Positions 8,908-16,592 of a stretch of 64,000 nucleotides of DNA are shown in pieces. The stretch comes from Bombella dulcis (GTDB lineage Bacteria; Pseudomonadota; Alphaproteobacteria; Acetobacterales; Acetobacteraceae), in NCBI RefSeq assembly GCF_026385505.1, contig NZ_JANIDV010000005.1:58081-122080 (forward strand). Reading direction: 5' to 3'. The position numbers and the translations under genes were made by a program. The notes beneath the pieces are model-generated. The model was not told where the DNA came from. It ran no database searches and saw only the letters and a list, made by a program, of their open reading frames with translations. How positions within the stretch are numbered: the stretch's first letter is position 1; the number at the start of each line of letters is the position of its first letter.

Positions 8908-9351
8908 ATGAATGGTCTACTGGAAATTGGTCAGGCAGCTCTTGCTGCCCAGGGGAAAATCTTCAAGGAATGTGCGAAGCGTCACGGGCTTCGGGTTGCT
9001 TTCGTCATTGTAGCCGTCGTGTTCCTTGGGTTTGCCGCCATCAGCCTGCATGGGGTCTTCTGGGCATTCTTCCAGCAGGTCTGCCATCTGGGGCTTCTGG
9101 CCTCCGCTGCCTGCGTGCTGGGGGTTGATGTGCTGCTGGCCGTCATCTTCCTGCTTCTGGCCCTGCGTGCTGGTCACTCAGGTCTTGCAGAGGAGCGTGC
9201 CCGCATGGAGCGGGACAGGAAGCTGCATGAGCTGAAGCAGAGCTTTGCGTTTGCCTCCCTGTTCAGTCTCGCCAGTGGGCCGGTGGGCCGTTACGCTGGC
9301 GGGCAGACATGGCGTATCGTGAGGGGTATCTTCGCACGCCGGAAAAAGTGA
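8908..9351 (+). CDS. Small two-helix membrane protein (holin-like/DUF1469 style)
   Basis: A 147-residue protein. Residues about 26-50 (LRVAFVIVAVVFLGFAAISL) and 64-88 (LLASAACVLGVDVLLAVIFL) are strong transmembrane helices. A basic, charged tail follows (EERARMERDRKLHELK) and ends ARRKK. This layout is seen in phage-holin-superfamily/DUF1469 inner-membrane proteins that are chromosomal and not phage-linked. ATG 8908 is chosen for its GGCAGGAG ribosome site; a start at 8860 lacks one. No phage genes are nearby. Function unknown. Confidence 0.65.
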   Translation: MNGLLEIGQAALAAQGKIFKECAKRHGLRVAFVIVAVVFLGFAAISLHGVFWAFFQQVCHLGLLASAACVLGVDVLLAVIFLLLALRAGHSGLAEERARMERDRKLHELKQSFAFASLFSLASGPVGRYAGGQTWRIVRGIFARRKK

Positions 9352-9684
9352 TTTTGCTGGTTCCAGCAGTTTGTGGGAAAAAAGAAGCGGCCTTCAGGGG
9401 CCGCTTCTGCTATGGGCCGTCCGTCTGTTCCGGTCAGTCCGGTCCGTGACTGATGCCACGGGGTGGCGGGGCTGTTTCTGTCCCTGTGGGCAGGCGGGAA
9501 AGGCCTGGACAGGGTGTTTCGCGCTGGCCGTTTGAGTAAAGTCCGGTATGATCCGTTCCGGACAGGAAGAGTCTGGCCCGTCCGGCTGAAAGCCGGACCT
9601 TTTGCAGGTGCGATAGGGAGCAACGTGAGCGAAGCGTCAGACATATGGCCTGCATTATCCCGGTCTCTGGGGAGATAGCGGCGC
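9352..9684 (+). promoter_or_regulatory. Leader/promoter region of the efflux operon with repeated GTCCGG/CCGGAC arms
   Basis: No credible gene lies in these 333 bases. GTCCGG occurs at 9437 and 9541, CCGGAC at 9558-9563, and a perfect 7-bp hairpin GTCCGGC-TGAAA-GCCGGAC at 9580-9598 is followed by CTTTT. Because the arms are interchangeable, two exclusive pairings are possible, one of which is terminator-like. That would fit an attenuator before the operon at 9685, but it is inferred from sequence only. Frames in this stretch (for example 9463-9678) look non-coding. Confidence 0.35.
9384..9409. terminator. Hairpin after the small membrane protein gene
   Basis: AGAAGCGGCC and GGCCGCTTCT form a 10-bp stem with a 6-base loop, 32 bases after the stop at 9351. 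On the plus strand it lacks a following T run; on the minus strand it is followed by six T. It may end plus-strand transcription or mark the boundary before the efflux leader. Confidence 0.5.
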
Positions 9685-9882
9685 ATGATGCTCTCAGAAG
9701 TCAGCCTCTGTGGTGTTTTTGTTTCTCCCATAGTCGTTTATGCCGTCTGTGCGGTGCTGGTGACGCTGGCACTGCGCTACGTGCTGTGGCGTCTTGGAGT
9801 CTTGAGCTGGTTCTGGCATGTCGCCCTGTTCGAGATTGCGCTTTATGTCTGCGTTCTCTGTCTGCTGGTTATTTTTGTCTGA
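9685..9882 (+). CDS. DUF1656 (AaeX-like) small inner-membrane protein
   Basis: A 65-residue protein with two hydrophobic helices: SPIVVYAVCAVLVTLALRYVLW and WHVALFEIALYVCVLCLLVI. Length, the N-terminal MLSEVSLCGVFVSP style and its place directly before an HlyD-type gene match AaeX/DUF1656 proteins of aromatic-acid efflux operons. A GGGGAG ribosome site precedes ATG 9685; ATG 9688 is also possible. The HlyD-type gene starts 15 bases after its stop. The exact role of this family is not known. Confidence 0.85.
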   Translation: MMLSEVSLCGVFVSPIVVYAVCAVLVTLALRYVLWRLGVLSWFWHVALFEIALYVCVLCLLVIFV

Positions 9883-9897
9883 GGTGGAGGCAGGGAT

Positions 9898-10809
9898 ATG
9901 AACTGGTTACGGCGTCTTGTACGTCCATTACTGACACTGGTCGTCATCGCTCTGGCCATTGGCTTGGGGTATGTCGTGTGGGACCTGTATGTCCTCGACC
10001 CCTGGACACGTGATGGCCGTGTCCGTGTCTATGTCGTTACGGCAACGCCTGAAGTGTCGGGAACGGTTGTTGCGGTGCCGGTCGTGGACAACCAGTTCGT
10101 CCATAAGGGTGACCCTCTTTTCACGGTCGATCCGTTGCGTTTCAGGCTCAGGATAGACGAGGCGAGAGCGCGTCTGGCCGGGGTGACGGAGGATTACAGG
10201 CTCAGCGTCATGAATGCCAGGCGGCGGAAGGGGCTGGGTGGTGTGGTCTCCCGTGAAGAACAGGATGTCTTTGATTCGGAAATGGAGGTACGCCGTGCCC
10301 GGGTGGAAGAGGCCCGGTCCGCTCTCGATATGGCCCTGCTGAATCTCCAGCGTTCCACCGTCTATGCGGCCGTGGATGGCTATGTGACCAACCTGAATCT
10401 TCGTGTCGGGGATTATGTGACGGCTGGCCAGCCCCGCATGGCCGTGATCGATGCCAACAGTTACTGGGTCTACGGCTATTTTGAGGAAACCAAGATGCAT
10501 GGCGTGCATGTTGGTGACAGGGCACGGATCAAGCTGATGGGTTATCGGCATATTCTCAGGGGCCATGTCGTCAGCATTGGCCGAGGCATCAATGACACGA
10601 ATGGTATGCCCGACAAACTCGGCCTGCCGGACGTGAACCCGATCTTCACATGGGTGCGGCTGGCACAGCGTATTCCCGTCCGTGTCGAGATTGACGAGAT
10701 GCCGCCGGAGGTCATCCTCTCTGCCGGCATGACGGCGACCGTGGCCGTTGGGCAGGAAAGGGCGGGTGGCCGTGGCCTGCTGACGACATGGTTGCAGGAT
10801 CATCTGTGA
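9898..10809 (+). CDS. HlyD/EmrA-type membrane fusion protein (AaeA-like)
   Basis: A 303-residue periplasmic adaptor linking an inner-membrane transporter to an outer-membrane channel. Residues about 8-29 form the single N-terminal membrane anchor. TPEVSGTVVAVPVVDNQFVHKGDPLFTVDP (in two halves, near residue 44) is the first biotinyl-lipoyl half. A short coiled-coil hairpin follows, and TVYAAVDGYVTNLNLRVGDYV near 155 is the second half. VTAGQPRMAVID leads into the beta-barrel domain. It has a strong GGAGGCAGGG ribosome site and its stop is 1 base before the next ATG. Family members export hydroxylated aromatic acids and similar compounds; the substrate here is unknown. Confidence 0.9.
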   Translation: MNWLRRLVRPLLTLVVIALAIGLGYVVWDLYVLDPWTRDGRVRVYVVTATPEVSGTVVAVPVVDNQFVHKGDPLFTVDPLRFRLRIDEARARLAGVTEDYRLSVMNARRRKGLGGVVSREEQDVFDSEMEVRRARVEEARSALDMALLNLQRSTVYAAVDGYVTNLNLRVGDYVTAGQPRMAVIDANSYWVYGYFEETKMHGVHVGDRARIKLMGYRHILRGHVVSIGRGINDTNGMPDKLGLPDVNPIFTWVRLAQRIPVRVEIDEMPPEVILSAGMTATVAVGQERAGGRGLLTTWLQDHL

Positions 10810-10810
10810 A

Positions 10811-12319
10811 ATGAAGATGCGGTTTCTTCCCCTTGCTGTCAGCAGCTGTCTTTTCCTGACGTCCTGCATGGTCGGGCCGGAATATAAACCGGACAGGATG
10901 AAAGTGCCGGGCCATTTTGCCAGTGAGCCGCACCCGGCCACAAAGGAAGAAATCGCCGAGACGGAGGCCAGTCTCCGGGACTGGTGGGCACAGTTTCAGG
11001 ACCCCGTGCTGGACCGGCTGGTGGAGCAGGCCATCAGGGGGAATTACGATCTTCAGGTGGCGACCGAGCATGTTCTGGCTGAACAGTCCGTCCGCCGGCA
11101 GGCGCAGTCCAACTGGTATCCGCAGCTTGATGCCAATGCAGGGGGCGGGGACAACCGTTATTCCATCAATGTCGATAACTGGCCCCTGCGGCCGGGCAAT
11201 CCGGCGAACCATCCCCATGCCTCTGTGCTGACGTACGGTGCCCGGGCAAGCTGGGAAATCGACATTTTCGGTCATATTTCCCGGCAGGTGCAGGAGCGCA
11301 AGCGGCTGGTGGAAGTCAGCATCGAGGAGCGGCGGGGGCTGCTTCTCTCCCTGCTGAGCCAGCTGGTGACGGATTATGTCGAGCTGCGGACCATCCAGAC
11401 ACGGATGAGCGTGACGGAAGACTCCATCCGCACGGCCCGTGACAGCACCCATCTGGTGGAACGGCTCTTCAATAATGGTGTCGGCAATACCCTTGCCATT
11501 GCCCAGTCCCGGACGGAAGAACATGCCGAGCTGGCCCGTCTTCCCCCCCTGCGGGCACGGCAGGAACAGCTCATCCATGCCATCAATGTGCTGATGGGCG
11601 AGATGCCCGGCAAGGAGCAGCCTGACCTGGAAGAGCGGCGGCCCATACCGACCCTGCCTGCGTTCCCGGCCATGCTGCCTTCCACCGTGCTGACCAACCG
11701 GCCTGACATCCGTTCCGCCGAGCGGCGTTATGCGGCCAGTGTGTCCCGCATCGGGATCACGATTTCCAATCTGTATCCCAATTTCAGCATTCCGCTGACA
11801 TTCAATCCCAATGCGTCAGCGGCCTATCAGGCGTTCCAGCTGGGGGGAATGAGCTGGAACGTCATGATGATGGCGTCCCTGCCGGTCCTGCATGGCGGGA
11901 AATACAGTGCCCAGATTGCCCAGGCCAGAAGCGAGGCGGAAGCCAGCCGCCTGCAATACCGGCAGACCGTCCTGAATGCGTTCCGGGAAGTGGAGGACAG
12001 TCTGGATGACTGGCATCAGGACAATGAGTTGGTGCGTGAGGAACGGGAAGCCGCCGCACAGGCTGGCCTGGCCCTGTCCCGTGCCCGCAAGCTCTATGCT
12101 GCGGGGCTGACAGGGTATCTTGATGTCCTGAATTCCCAGCAGACCTACCTGTCCCGCCGGGTCGCCGCCGTTTCGGCAACGGGAAAGCGCATGGATGACG
12201 CCATCTCGCTTTATGTTGCCTTCGGTGCTGGCTGGCAGGGGCGGGAGCTGTCCAGTACGACCCTGAAGGTGGAACAGCATGAAAGCAAAGACATGATCCT
12301 GCGGGCCTTCAGCCGGTAG
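10811..12319 (+). CDS. Outer-membrane efflux lipoprotein (NodT/OprM type)
   Basis: A 502-residue TolC-superfamily channel. The signal peptide ends in lipobox LTSC (about residues 16-19), so the mature protein should be lipid-anchored in the outer membrane. VGPEYKPD, DWWAQFQDPVLDRLVEQA, the duplicated helical domain (VLAEQSVRRQAQSNWYPQL; SEAEASRLQYRQTVLNAFRE) and LTNRPDIRSAER are NodT-family landmarks. It directly follows the HlyD-type gene, so the operon supplies adaptor and exit duct. The inner-membrane permease is not encoded here. Confidence 0.92.
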   Translation: MKMRFLPLAVSSCLFLTSCMVGPEYKPDRMKVPGHFASEPHPATKEEIAETEASLRDWWAQFQDPVLDRLVEQAIRGNYDLQVATEHVLAEQSVRRQAQSNWYPQLDANAGGGDNRYSINVDNWPLRPGNPANHPHASVLTYGARASWEIDIFGHISRQVQERKRLVEVSIEERRGLLLSLLSQLVTDYVELRTIQTRMSVTEDSIRTARDSTHLVERLFNNGVGNTLAIAQSRTEEHAELARLPPLRARQEQLIHAINVLMGEMPGKEQPDLEERRPIPTLPAFPAMLPSTVLTNRPDIRSAERRYAASVSRIGITISNLYPNFSIPLTFNPNASAAYQAFQLGGMSWNVMMMASLPVLHGGKYSAQIAQARSEAEASRLQYRQTVLNAFREVEDSLDDWHQDNELVREEREAAAQAGLALSRARKLYAAGLTGYLDVLNSQQTYLSRRVAAVSATGKRMDDAISLYVAFGAGWQGRELSSTTLKVEQHESKDMILRAFSR

Positions 12320-12324
12320 GCTGG

Positions 12325-13284
12325 TCAGTCCAGCCCGTGCAGTGTCCGGTAGGTCCGCATCGTGCTGAAACGCAGATTGAGGGCGTGTGTTCCTCCCATC
12401 CGGTCGGGGACGTCCAGCGTGGTGGCCGGGTCCAGCCGCATGGCATCATGACCAGCCAGATGAACGATGCCGACGGGATCATGAGGGAACGTGATTTCGC
12501 AGAGCAGGCCTGTCTGCGGGTCAAGCTGCCACGGTCCCAGATAGTTGCATCCGGCAGGCATCAGGGCGGTGGCGTAGCCATCATGGTAGCTCGTCAGGGC
12601 CAGGGCCAGCTGGCCGGAACTGAATATCTTGCCATGACGCAGGGCCACGCCCTGCCAGTATTGCAGGCGGGGCCAGTGCGGTGCCATGCGGGAAAGGGCG
12701 AACACACCGGCATTGAGGGTCGGACGGACGCCGATGCTGCGGCAGATCGGGCGGGGCAGCCGTGCCAGCCGGGCATTCTTGTACAGGATGGAACGGAGCC
12801 TCACGAGGCCGAAAGGCAGCCAGCGCAGGCGGAAGAGCGGTTTGTGCAGGAAGATTTCCGGCGTGATGGCCAGAGTATGTGGGGTCTGCTCAGCGGCCCG
12901 GAGAAGCAGCTCCACGGCCTGACAGTCCTGCACCCATGCATCCGCATCAATCCACAGGAGCGTGTCATGTTCCGGGAAGAGCTGGTCCAGCCACATCTTG
13001 GAGAGTTCGATGGCTAGATTGGGCCGTCGCCGCAAGGCCCATCGTGAGACATGGGGGAACTGTTTCGGGGAGCGGACGGTGATGCCGTTCTGTTCCAGCC
13101 ATGTGACCTGTTTCTTCTTCAGCCCGCCATCAATGCAGCCGATTTCCAGACCGGCCAGTACCGGGAAAGCCCGGATGGAGGCGATCAGCTCCTGAAGAAG
13201 AGGAAAGTAACGGCTGTCACTGCCCGTAATGATGAGCCGGCGGGGTACCGCATCGGCAGGAGAAAGGCTGTCAGCATGAGGCAT
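12325..13284 (-). CDS. Glycosyltransferase-like protein (GT8-type fold)
   Basis: A 319-residue protein with RRLIITGSDSRYFPLLQELIASI at the N-terminus and an acidic LLWIDADAWVQD motif near residue 115. The DAD is positioned to bind metal and nucleotide-sugar as in GT-A glycosyltransferases. Later NAGVFAL and the HLAGHD segment resemble the GT8 product-side motifs. No membrane helix is predicted. It lies convergent with the efflux operon (5 bases between stops) and divergent from the 52-residue ORF. Donor and acceptor are unknown. Confidence 0.65.
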   Translation of the reverse strand: MPHADSLSPADAVPRRLIITGSDSRYFPLLQELIASIRAFPVLAGLEIGCIDGGLKKKQVTWLEQNGITVRSPKQFPHVSRWALRRRPNLAIELSKMWLDQLFPEHDTLLWIDADAWVQDCQAVELLLRAAEQTPHTLAITPEIFLHKPLFRLRWLPFGLVRLRSILYKNARLARLPRPICRSIGVRPTLNAGVFALSRMAPHWPRLQYWQGVALRHGKIFSSGQLALALTSYHDGYATALMPAGCNYLGPWQLDPQTGLLCEITFPHDPVGIVHLAGHDAMRLDPATTLDVPDRMGGTHALNLRFSTMRTYRTLHGLD

Positions 13285-13403
13285 GAAGGATGGTCTTTGA
13301 CAGGATCATGGAAGGGAGCAGGAAATGGGAAAGTGAACGTTCAGTCTCTATTGACCTTATCTTATAGGCACACCACCTCTTCAGGAAAGAAAGGTTTTTT
13401 CTC

Positions 13404-13562
13404 ATGACAGATGCGCCAGTAGAGTCAGCCGCCGATTTCCTGCGCCCACGGGTGGAGACTCTGATGAAAGAGGCAGAAACGGCCGGTTATTCCAGAAGCA
13501 GGGTTCTGGCCGTGCTGATCAACCTGCTGGAGACGACGGAACTGGAGGATACAGGACAGTAA
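13404..13562 (+). CDS. 52-residue protein translationally coupled to the J-domain gene
   Basis: ATG 13404 to TAA 13562 encodes 52 residues, including FLRPRVETLMKEAETAGY and SRSRVLAVLINLLETTE, which look like two amphipathic helices. The stop overlaps the next start as TAATG, a pattern that usually means coupled translation. Codon use is like its neighbours. I do not recognise the family. It could be a small partner of the downstream J-domain protein, which is inference from position only. Confidence 0.65.
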   Translation: MTDAPVESAADFLRPRVETLMKEAETAGYSRSRVLAVLINLLETTELEDTGQ

Positions 13563-14470
13563 TGGCGACTGACCCATACAAGGTTCTTGGTGTAAGCAGG
13601 ACAGCTTCAGACAAGGAAATCCGCAGTGCCTACCGGCGGTTGGTCAAGCAGTATCATCCTGACCGCAATCCCGGTGACACGAAGGCGGAGGAACGCTTCA
13701 AGGAAATCGGCAAGGCCTATGAGGTCATTGGCGATGAGGAGAAGCGGGCACAGTTTGACCGGGGCGAGATAGACGCTGACGGGCAGGCCCGTGGTCCTTT
13801 CGGTGGTGGCTTTGGTGGCGGCGGAGCTGGTGGCCCCGGTGGCGGGTTCGGCGGTTTCAGTGGTGGTTTCAATCCGGAAGACCTGGGGGACATCTTCGGG
13901 GCCTTCGGTGGAGGCGGCGGTTTCCGGTCTGCCCGTCCACGCCGTGGCGAAGACCTGCATGGCGAGCTGCGCATCAGCATGGAGGAATGCGCGCTGGGTA
14001 CCCGCCGGGAAGTCAGCCTCGGGCATGGTCGTGAGGTCTCCGTGGCCATTCCGGCCGGTATCGAGGATGGCAAGACATTGCGGCTGAAGGGGAAGGGTCA
14101 GGCTGGCCCTCCGGGCATGGATGGTCGCCCCGGTCCTGCTGGTGACGTGCTGCTGAAGATTCATGTGGCGGAGGACCCTTACTATAAGCGTGAGGGCCGT
14201 GACCTTCGTGTCACGCAGGACATTGATCTCCAGACGGCTGTATTGGGGGGCAAGGTTCATGTCCGCACTCCGGCCGGAACGGTTGCCCTGAAGGTCAAGC
14301 CGCATTCTGACAGTGGTACGGTCCTGCGTCTGGGTGGCCGTGGCATTGCTGCCGACAAGCGTCATGAGGCCGGGAATCTGCTTGTCACGCTTCGGGTCGT
14401 GCTGGGGAGCATTTCGCCGGAGCTGGAAGCCCTCATGCGCAAGGAAGCGGGAGAAGAAACTTCTGATTAA
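13562..14470 (+). CDS. J-domain co-chaperone (CbpA-type, no zinc finger)
   Basis: A 302-residue Hsp40-like protein. The J domain spans residues 4-68 with the essential HPD in KQYHPDRNPGD, which stimulates the DnaK ATPase. A long Gly/Phe-rich linker follows (about 75-125). The C-terminal substrate-binding domains start at DLHGELRISMEECALGTRREV and continue through AGDVLLKIHV and VLGGKVHVRTPAGTVALKV. The CxxCxGxG zinc repeats of true DnaJ are absent, so it is a class II, CbpA-like protein. It is coupled to the small ORF before it. dnaK is not in the window. Confidence 0.93.
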   Translation: MATDPYKVLGVSRTASDKEIRSAYRRLVKQYHPDRNPGDTKAEERFKEIGKAYEVIGDEEKRAQFDRGEIDADGQARGPFGGGFGGGGAGGPGGGFGGFSGGFNPEDLGDIFGAFGGGGGFRSARPRRGEDLHGELRISMEECALGTRREVSLGHGREVSVAIPAGIEDGKTLRLKGKGQAGPPGMDGRPGPAGDVLLKIHVAEDPYYKREGRDLRVTQDIDLQTAVLGGKVHVRTPAGTVALKVKPHSDSGTVLRLGGRGIAADKRHEAGNLLVTLRVVLGSISPELEALMRKEAGEETSD

Positions 14471-14619
14471 AGGTTAAAATATTATATAGACCCTGGCTGA
14501 AGCGGGGCTATGTTAGCGTGAAAAGAGGAAGGCAGGTATTCGGCCCATTCTGGGTAGTGAAGACCTGCCTTCGTCATGTTGAAGGCCGCACCGGGCCGGG
14601 GCAGGCAGGGAAAGGACAG

Positions 14620-14772
14620 ATGGCTATGGTCTGGGGAGTGTCTTTCTGGCAGCGCATCAGGCAGTCTAGTATTTTGGGGGCACTCGTGGCCGTACTGTTT
14701 GTCGTGGCCCTGTGCGTGCTGGGCCTGCTTGGCGTTTCACATGTCAACGGGTTCCATCTCGCAGGCGGCTGA
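14620..14772 (+). CDS. 50-residue single-pass membrane protein
   Basis: ATG 14620 follows GGGAAAGGACAG, a good ribosome site, and gives a 50-residue peptide. The start MAMVWGVSFWQRIRQ is basic and is followed by a helix of about 23 hydrophobic residues (ILGALVAVLFVVALCVLGLL). The longer in-frame start at 14518 has no ribosome site and an unlikely N-terminus. I cannot name a family. It lies 43 bases before the POT transporter gene and may share its transcript. Confidence 0.5.
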   Translation: MAMVWGVSFWQRIRQSSILGALVAVLFVVALCVLGLLGVSHVNGFHLAGG

Positions 14773-14815
14773 TTTTTGCGCTAGGGAAGGAAGATCAGTT
14801 TCTTTCCCGTAACGG

Positions 14816-16393
14816 ATGCGTGCCTTCATGACCGATCAACAGCACTCTGCGGCGACTTTCCTTTCCGCCCGACGGCGGGCCTTTGCCGTCGTCATGGCCA
14901 TCGAGCTGTGGGAGCGTTTCGGTTATTACGGGATGCAGGCCGTCCTGACGGTCTTCATGGTCGCTCAGCTGCACATGCGGGATCATGACGTCAATCTCAT
15001 GCAGGGCGGGCTGGGGTTCCTTATTTACAGCCTTCCGGTACTGGGCGGGATTCTGGGGGATCAGGGCCTCGGTACACGCCGGACCATGCTCATGGGGGCG
15101 TTCGGCCTGATGGCAGGTTATGGCCTGCTGGCCATGTCGCTCGATCATCAGGCCGTGTTTCTCCCCGCCCTGACACTGATTGCCCTGTCCAACGGACTGT
15201 TCAAGCCCAATGCGGGGACGCTGGTGCGGCGTATCTATGCCGGAGATGGCACGGCACTGGATGCCGCCTTCACGCTCTATTACATGGCCATCAATGTCGG
15301 TTCGACCGTTTCCATGCTGCTGATGCCCTGGCTTCAGCAGCGTTACGGGGCGGCCGTGGCGTTCCTTGCCTGCGCTGGGGGGCTTCTGGTCGGGCTGGGC
15401 TATTATGCCGTGCGGGGTGGGCGGATGCGCCGTTTTCTGGCTGGGCGGGCGGTCGAGGCGGTGAAGCGTCACGGGCCGACCGTCATGCCCGTGCCGTGGA
15501 TGGAGCGTCTCTCCGGCCCCGTGCAGAAAGGAGGGCTGGGTGTGGGAATTCTGCTGGCTGTCCTGCTTGTCTGGGTTTTCTGCACCTGGGTGCTGTACAG
15601 CCCGGCCCTGGTCCGGCTCTGCATCATTCTGGCGGGAGTCGGGCTGATCCTGCTCTGGGTCTGGCTCTATTTGCGGGCCAAGGAAAGTGAAAGGCCGGGG
15701 CTGCTTCTGGCCTACATTCTCTGTGCGCAGACAATGGCCTATCAGATTTTCTATCAGCAGATGCAGACATCCCTGACGCTGTTTGCGATGCGGGATGTTT
15801 CCGGCGTCTATCAGCTGGGGCCTTATCGGCTGTTTACCATGACGGCAGGTCAGTTTCAGGCACTCAATCCGATTGCCGTCATGCTGTTCAGTCCTGTTCT
15901 GGCATGGCTGTACCGGCGCAGTGCCAGCAGGGGGCATGATGCACCCCCGGCTGCAAAAATACTGTGTGGCTATGCTCTGGTCGGGCTGGCCTTCCTCATC
16001 TGGTGGCTGGCCGCAGGACACAGCACGGGTCTGGTCTCGCCGTGGGTCATGGTGGCGGGGTATGGCACCATGTCGCTCGGGGAGCTTCTGACCATCGGTC
16101 TCGGTCTGGCGATCGTGGCCCGCTATGCCCCGGCCCGTGTCAGTGCGGTGCTGATGGGGGCACTGTTCCTGCTCTGGGGGATTGGCATGTATCTGGGGAG
16201 TCTGGTGGCAGACCTCGCCAGCGTCCCTGCTGATGGTGGTGGAAGTCTGGCGGGCTATGTGGCCCTGTTCAGGGGGCTGTTTCTGGGATGTGTCGGCCTG
16301 TGTGCCGTGCTGGCGGTGCTGCTGCCTTATACCCGTCGCCTCGGGCAGAAGCACCGTGAACAGATGGTGAAAAAGCCGGTAACAGTCACATGA
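14816..16393 (+). CDS. POT/PTR family proton-dependent oligopeptide transporter
   Basis: A 525-residue inner-membrane protein with about 14 hydrophobic segments. The N-terminal ELWERFGYYGMQAVL carries the ExxER-type proton-coupling motif of POT (NPF/PTR) transporters. GGILGDQGLGTRRTMLMGA is the loop 2-3 motif and the KPNAGTLV segment follows. GELLTIGLGLAIVARYAP near residue 420 matches the conserved C-terminal helix 10 region. It should import di- and tripeptides with protons; exact specificity cannot be read. ATG 14828 is an alternative start. The antisense frame of 545 codons over it is a shadow. Confidence 0.9.
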   Translation: MRAFMTDQQHSAATFLSARRRAFAVVMAIELWERFGYYGMQAVLTVFMVAQLHMRDHDVNLMQGGLGFLIYSLPVLGGILGDQGLGTRRTMLMGAFGLMAGYGLLAMSLDHQAVFLPALTLIALSNGLFKPNAGTLVRRIYAGDGTALDAAFTLYYMAINVGSTVSMLLMPWLQQRYGAAVAFLACAGGLLVGLGYYAVRGGRMRRFLAGRAVEAVKRHGPTVMPVPWMERLSGPVQKGGLGVGILLAVLLVWVFCTWVLYSPALVRLCIILAGVGLILLWVWLYLRAKESERPGLLLAYILCAQTMAYQIFYQQMQTSLTLFAMRDVSGVYQLGPYRLFTMTAGQFQALNPIAVMLFSPVLAWLYRRSASRGHDAPPAAKILCGYALVGLAFLIWWLAAGHSTGLVSPWVMVAGYGTMSLGELLTIGLGLAIVARYAPARVSAVLMGALFLLWGIGMYLGSLVADLASVPADGGGSLAGYVALFRGLFLGCVGLCAVLAVLLPYTRRLGQKHREQMVKKPVTVT

Positions 16394-16592
16394 ACTTGAC
16401 GCAATATAACAGGACTGGATCGGTACAGACAAATTTCACCACTGGAAGTTAGCGATAAAATTTATATAAAGGGGGCAATCTTGTCTGTTGCCGCAGTGCT
16501 TTCCGTAGCCTGTCCGGCATGTCGTGCTGAAGGTTGCCGTGACGCGCCTAGCCTTTGGCCCCTCTCAGATCAACGGCTATGAAGGCTAGTAT

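Noticed and set aside
8908..9351. Prophage remnant based on a holin-like protein
   Set aside because: A single two-helix membrane protein with native composition and no phage neighbours. Holin-like chromosomal proteins are common.
14795..16432. 545-codon minus-strand frame over the POT transporter
   Set aside because: Shadow frame, very rich in His, Gln and Pro, with no domain or ribosome site. The plus-strand frame is a clear membrane transporter.
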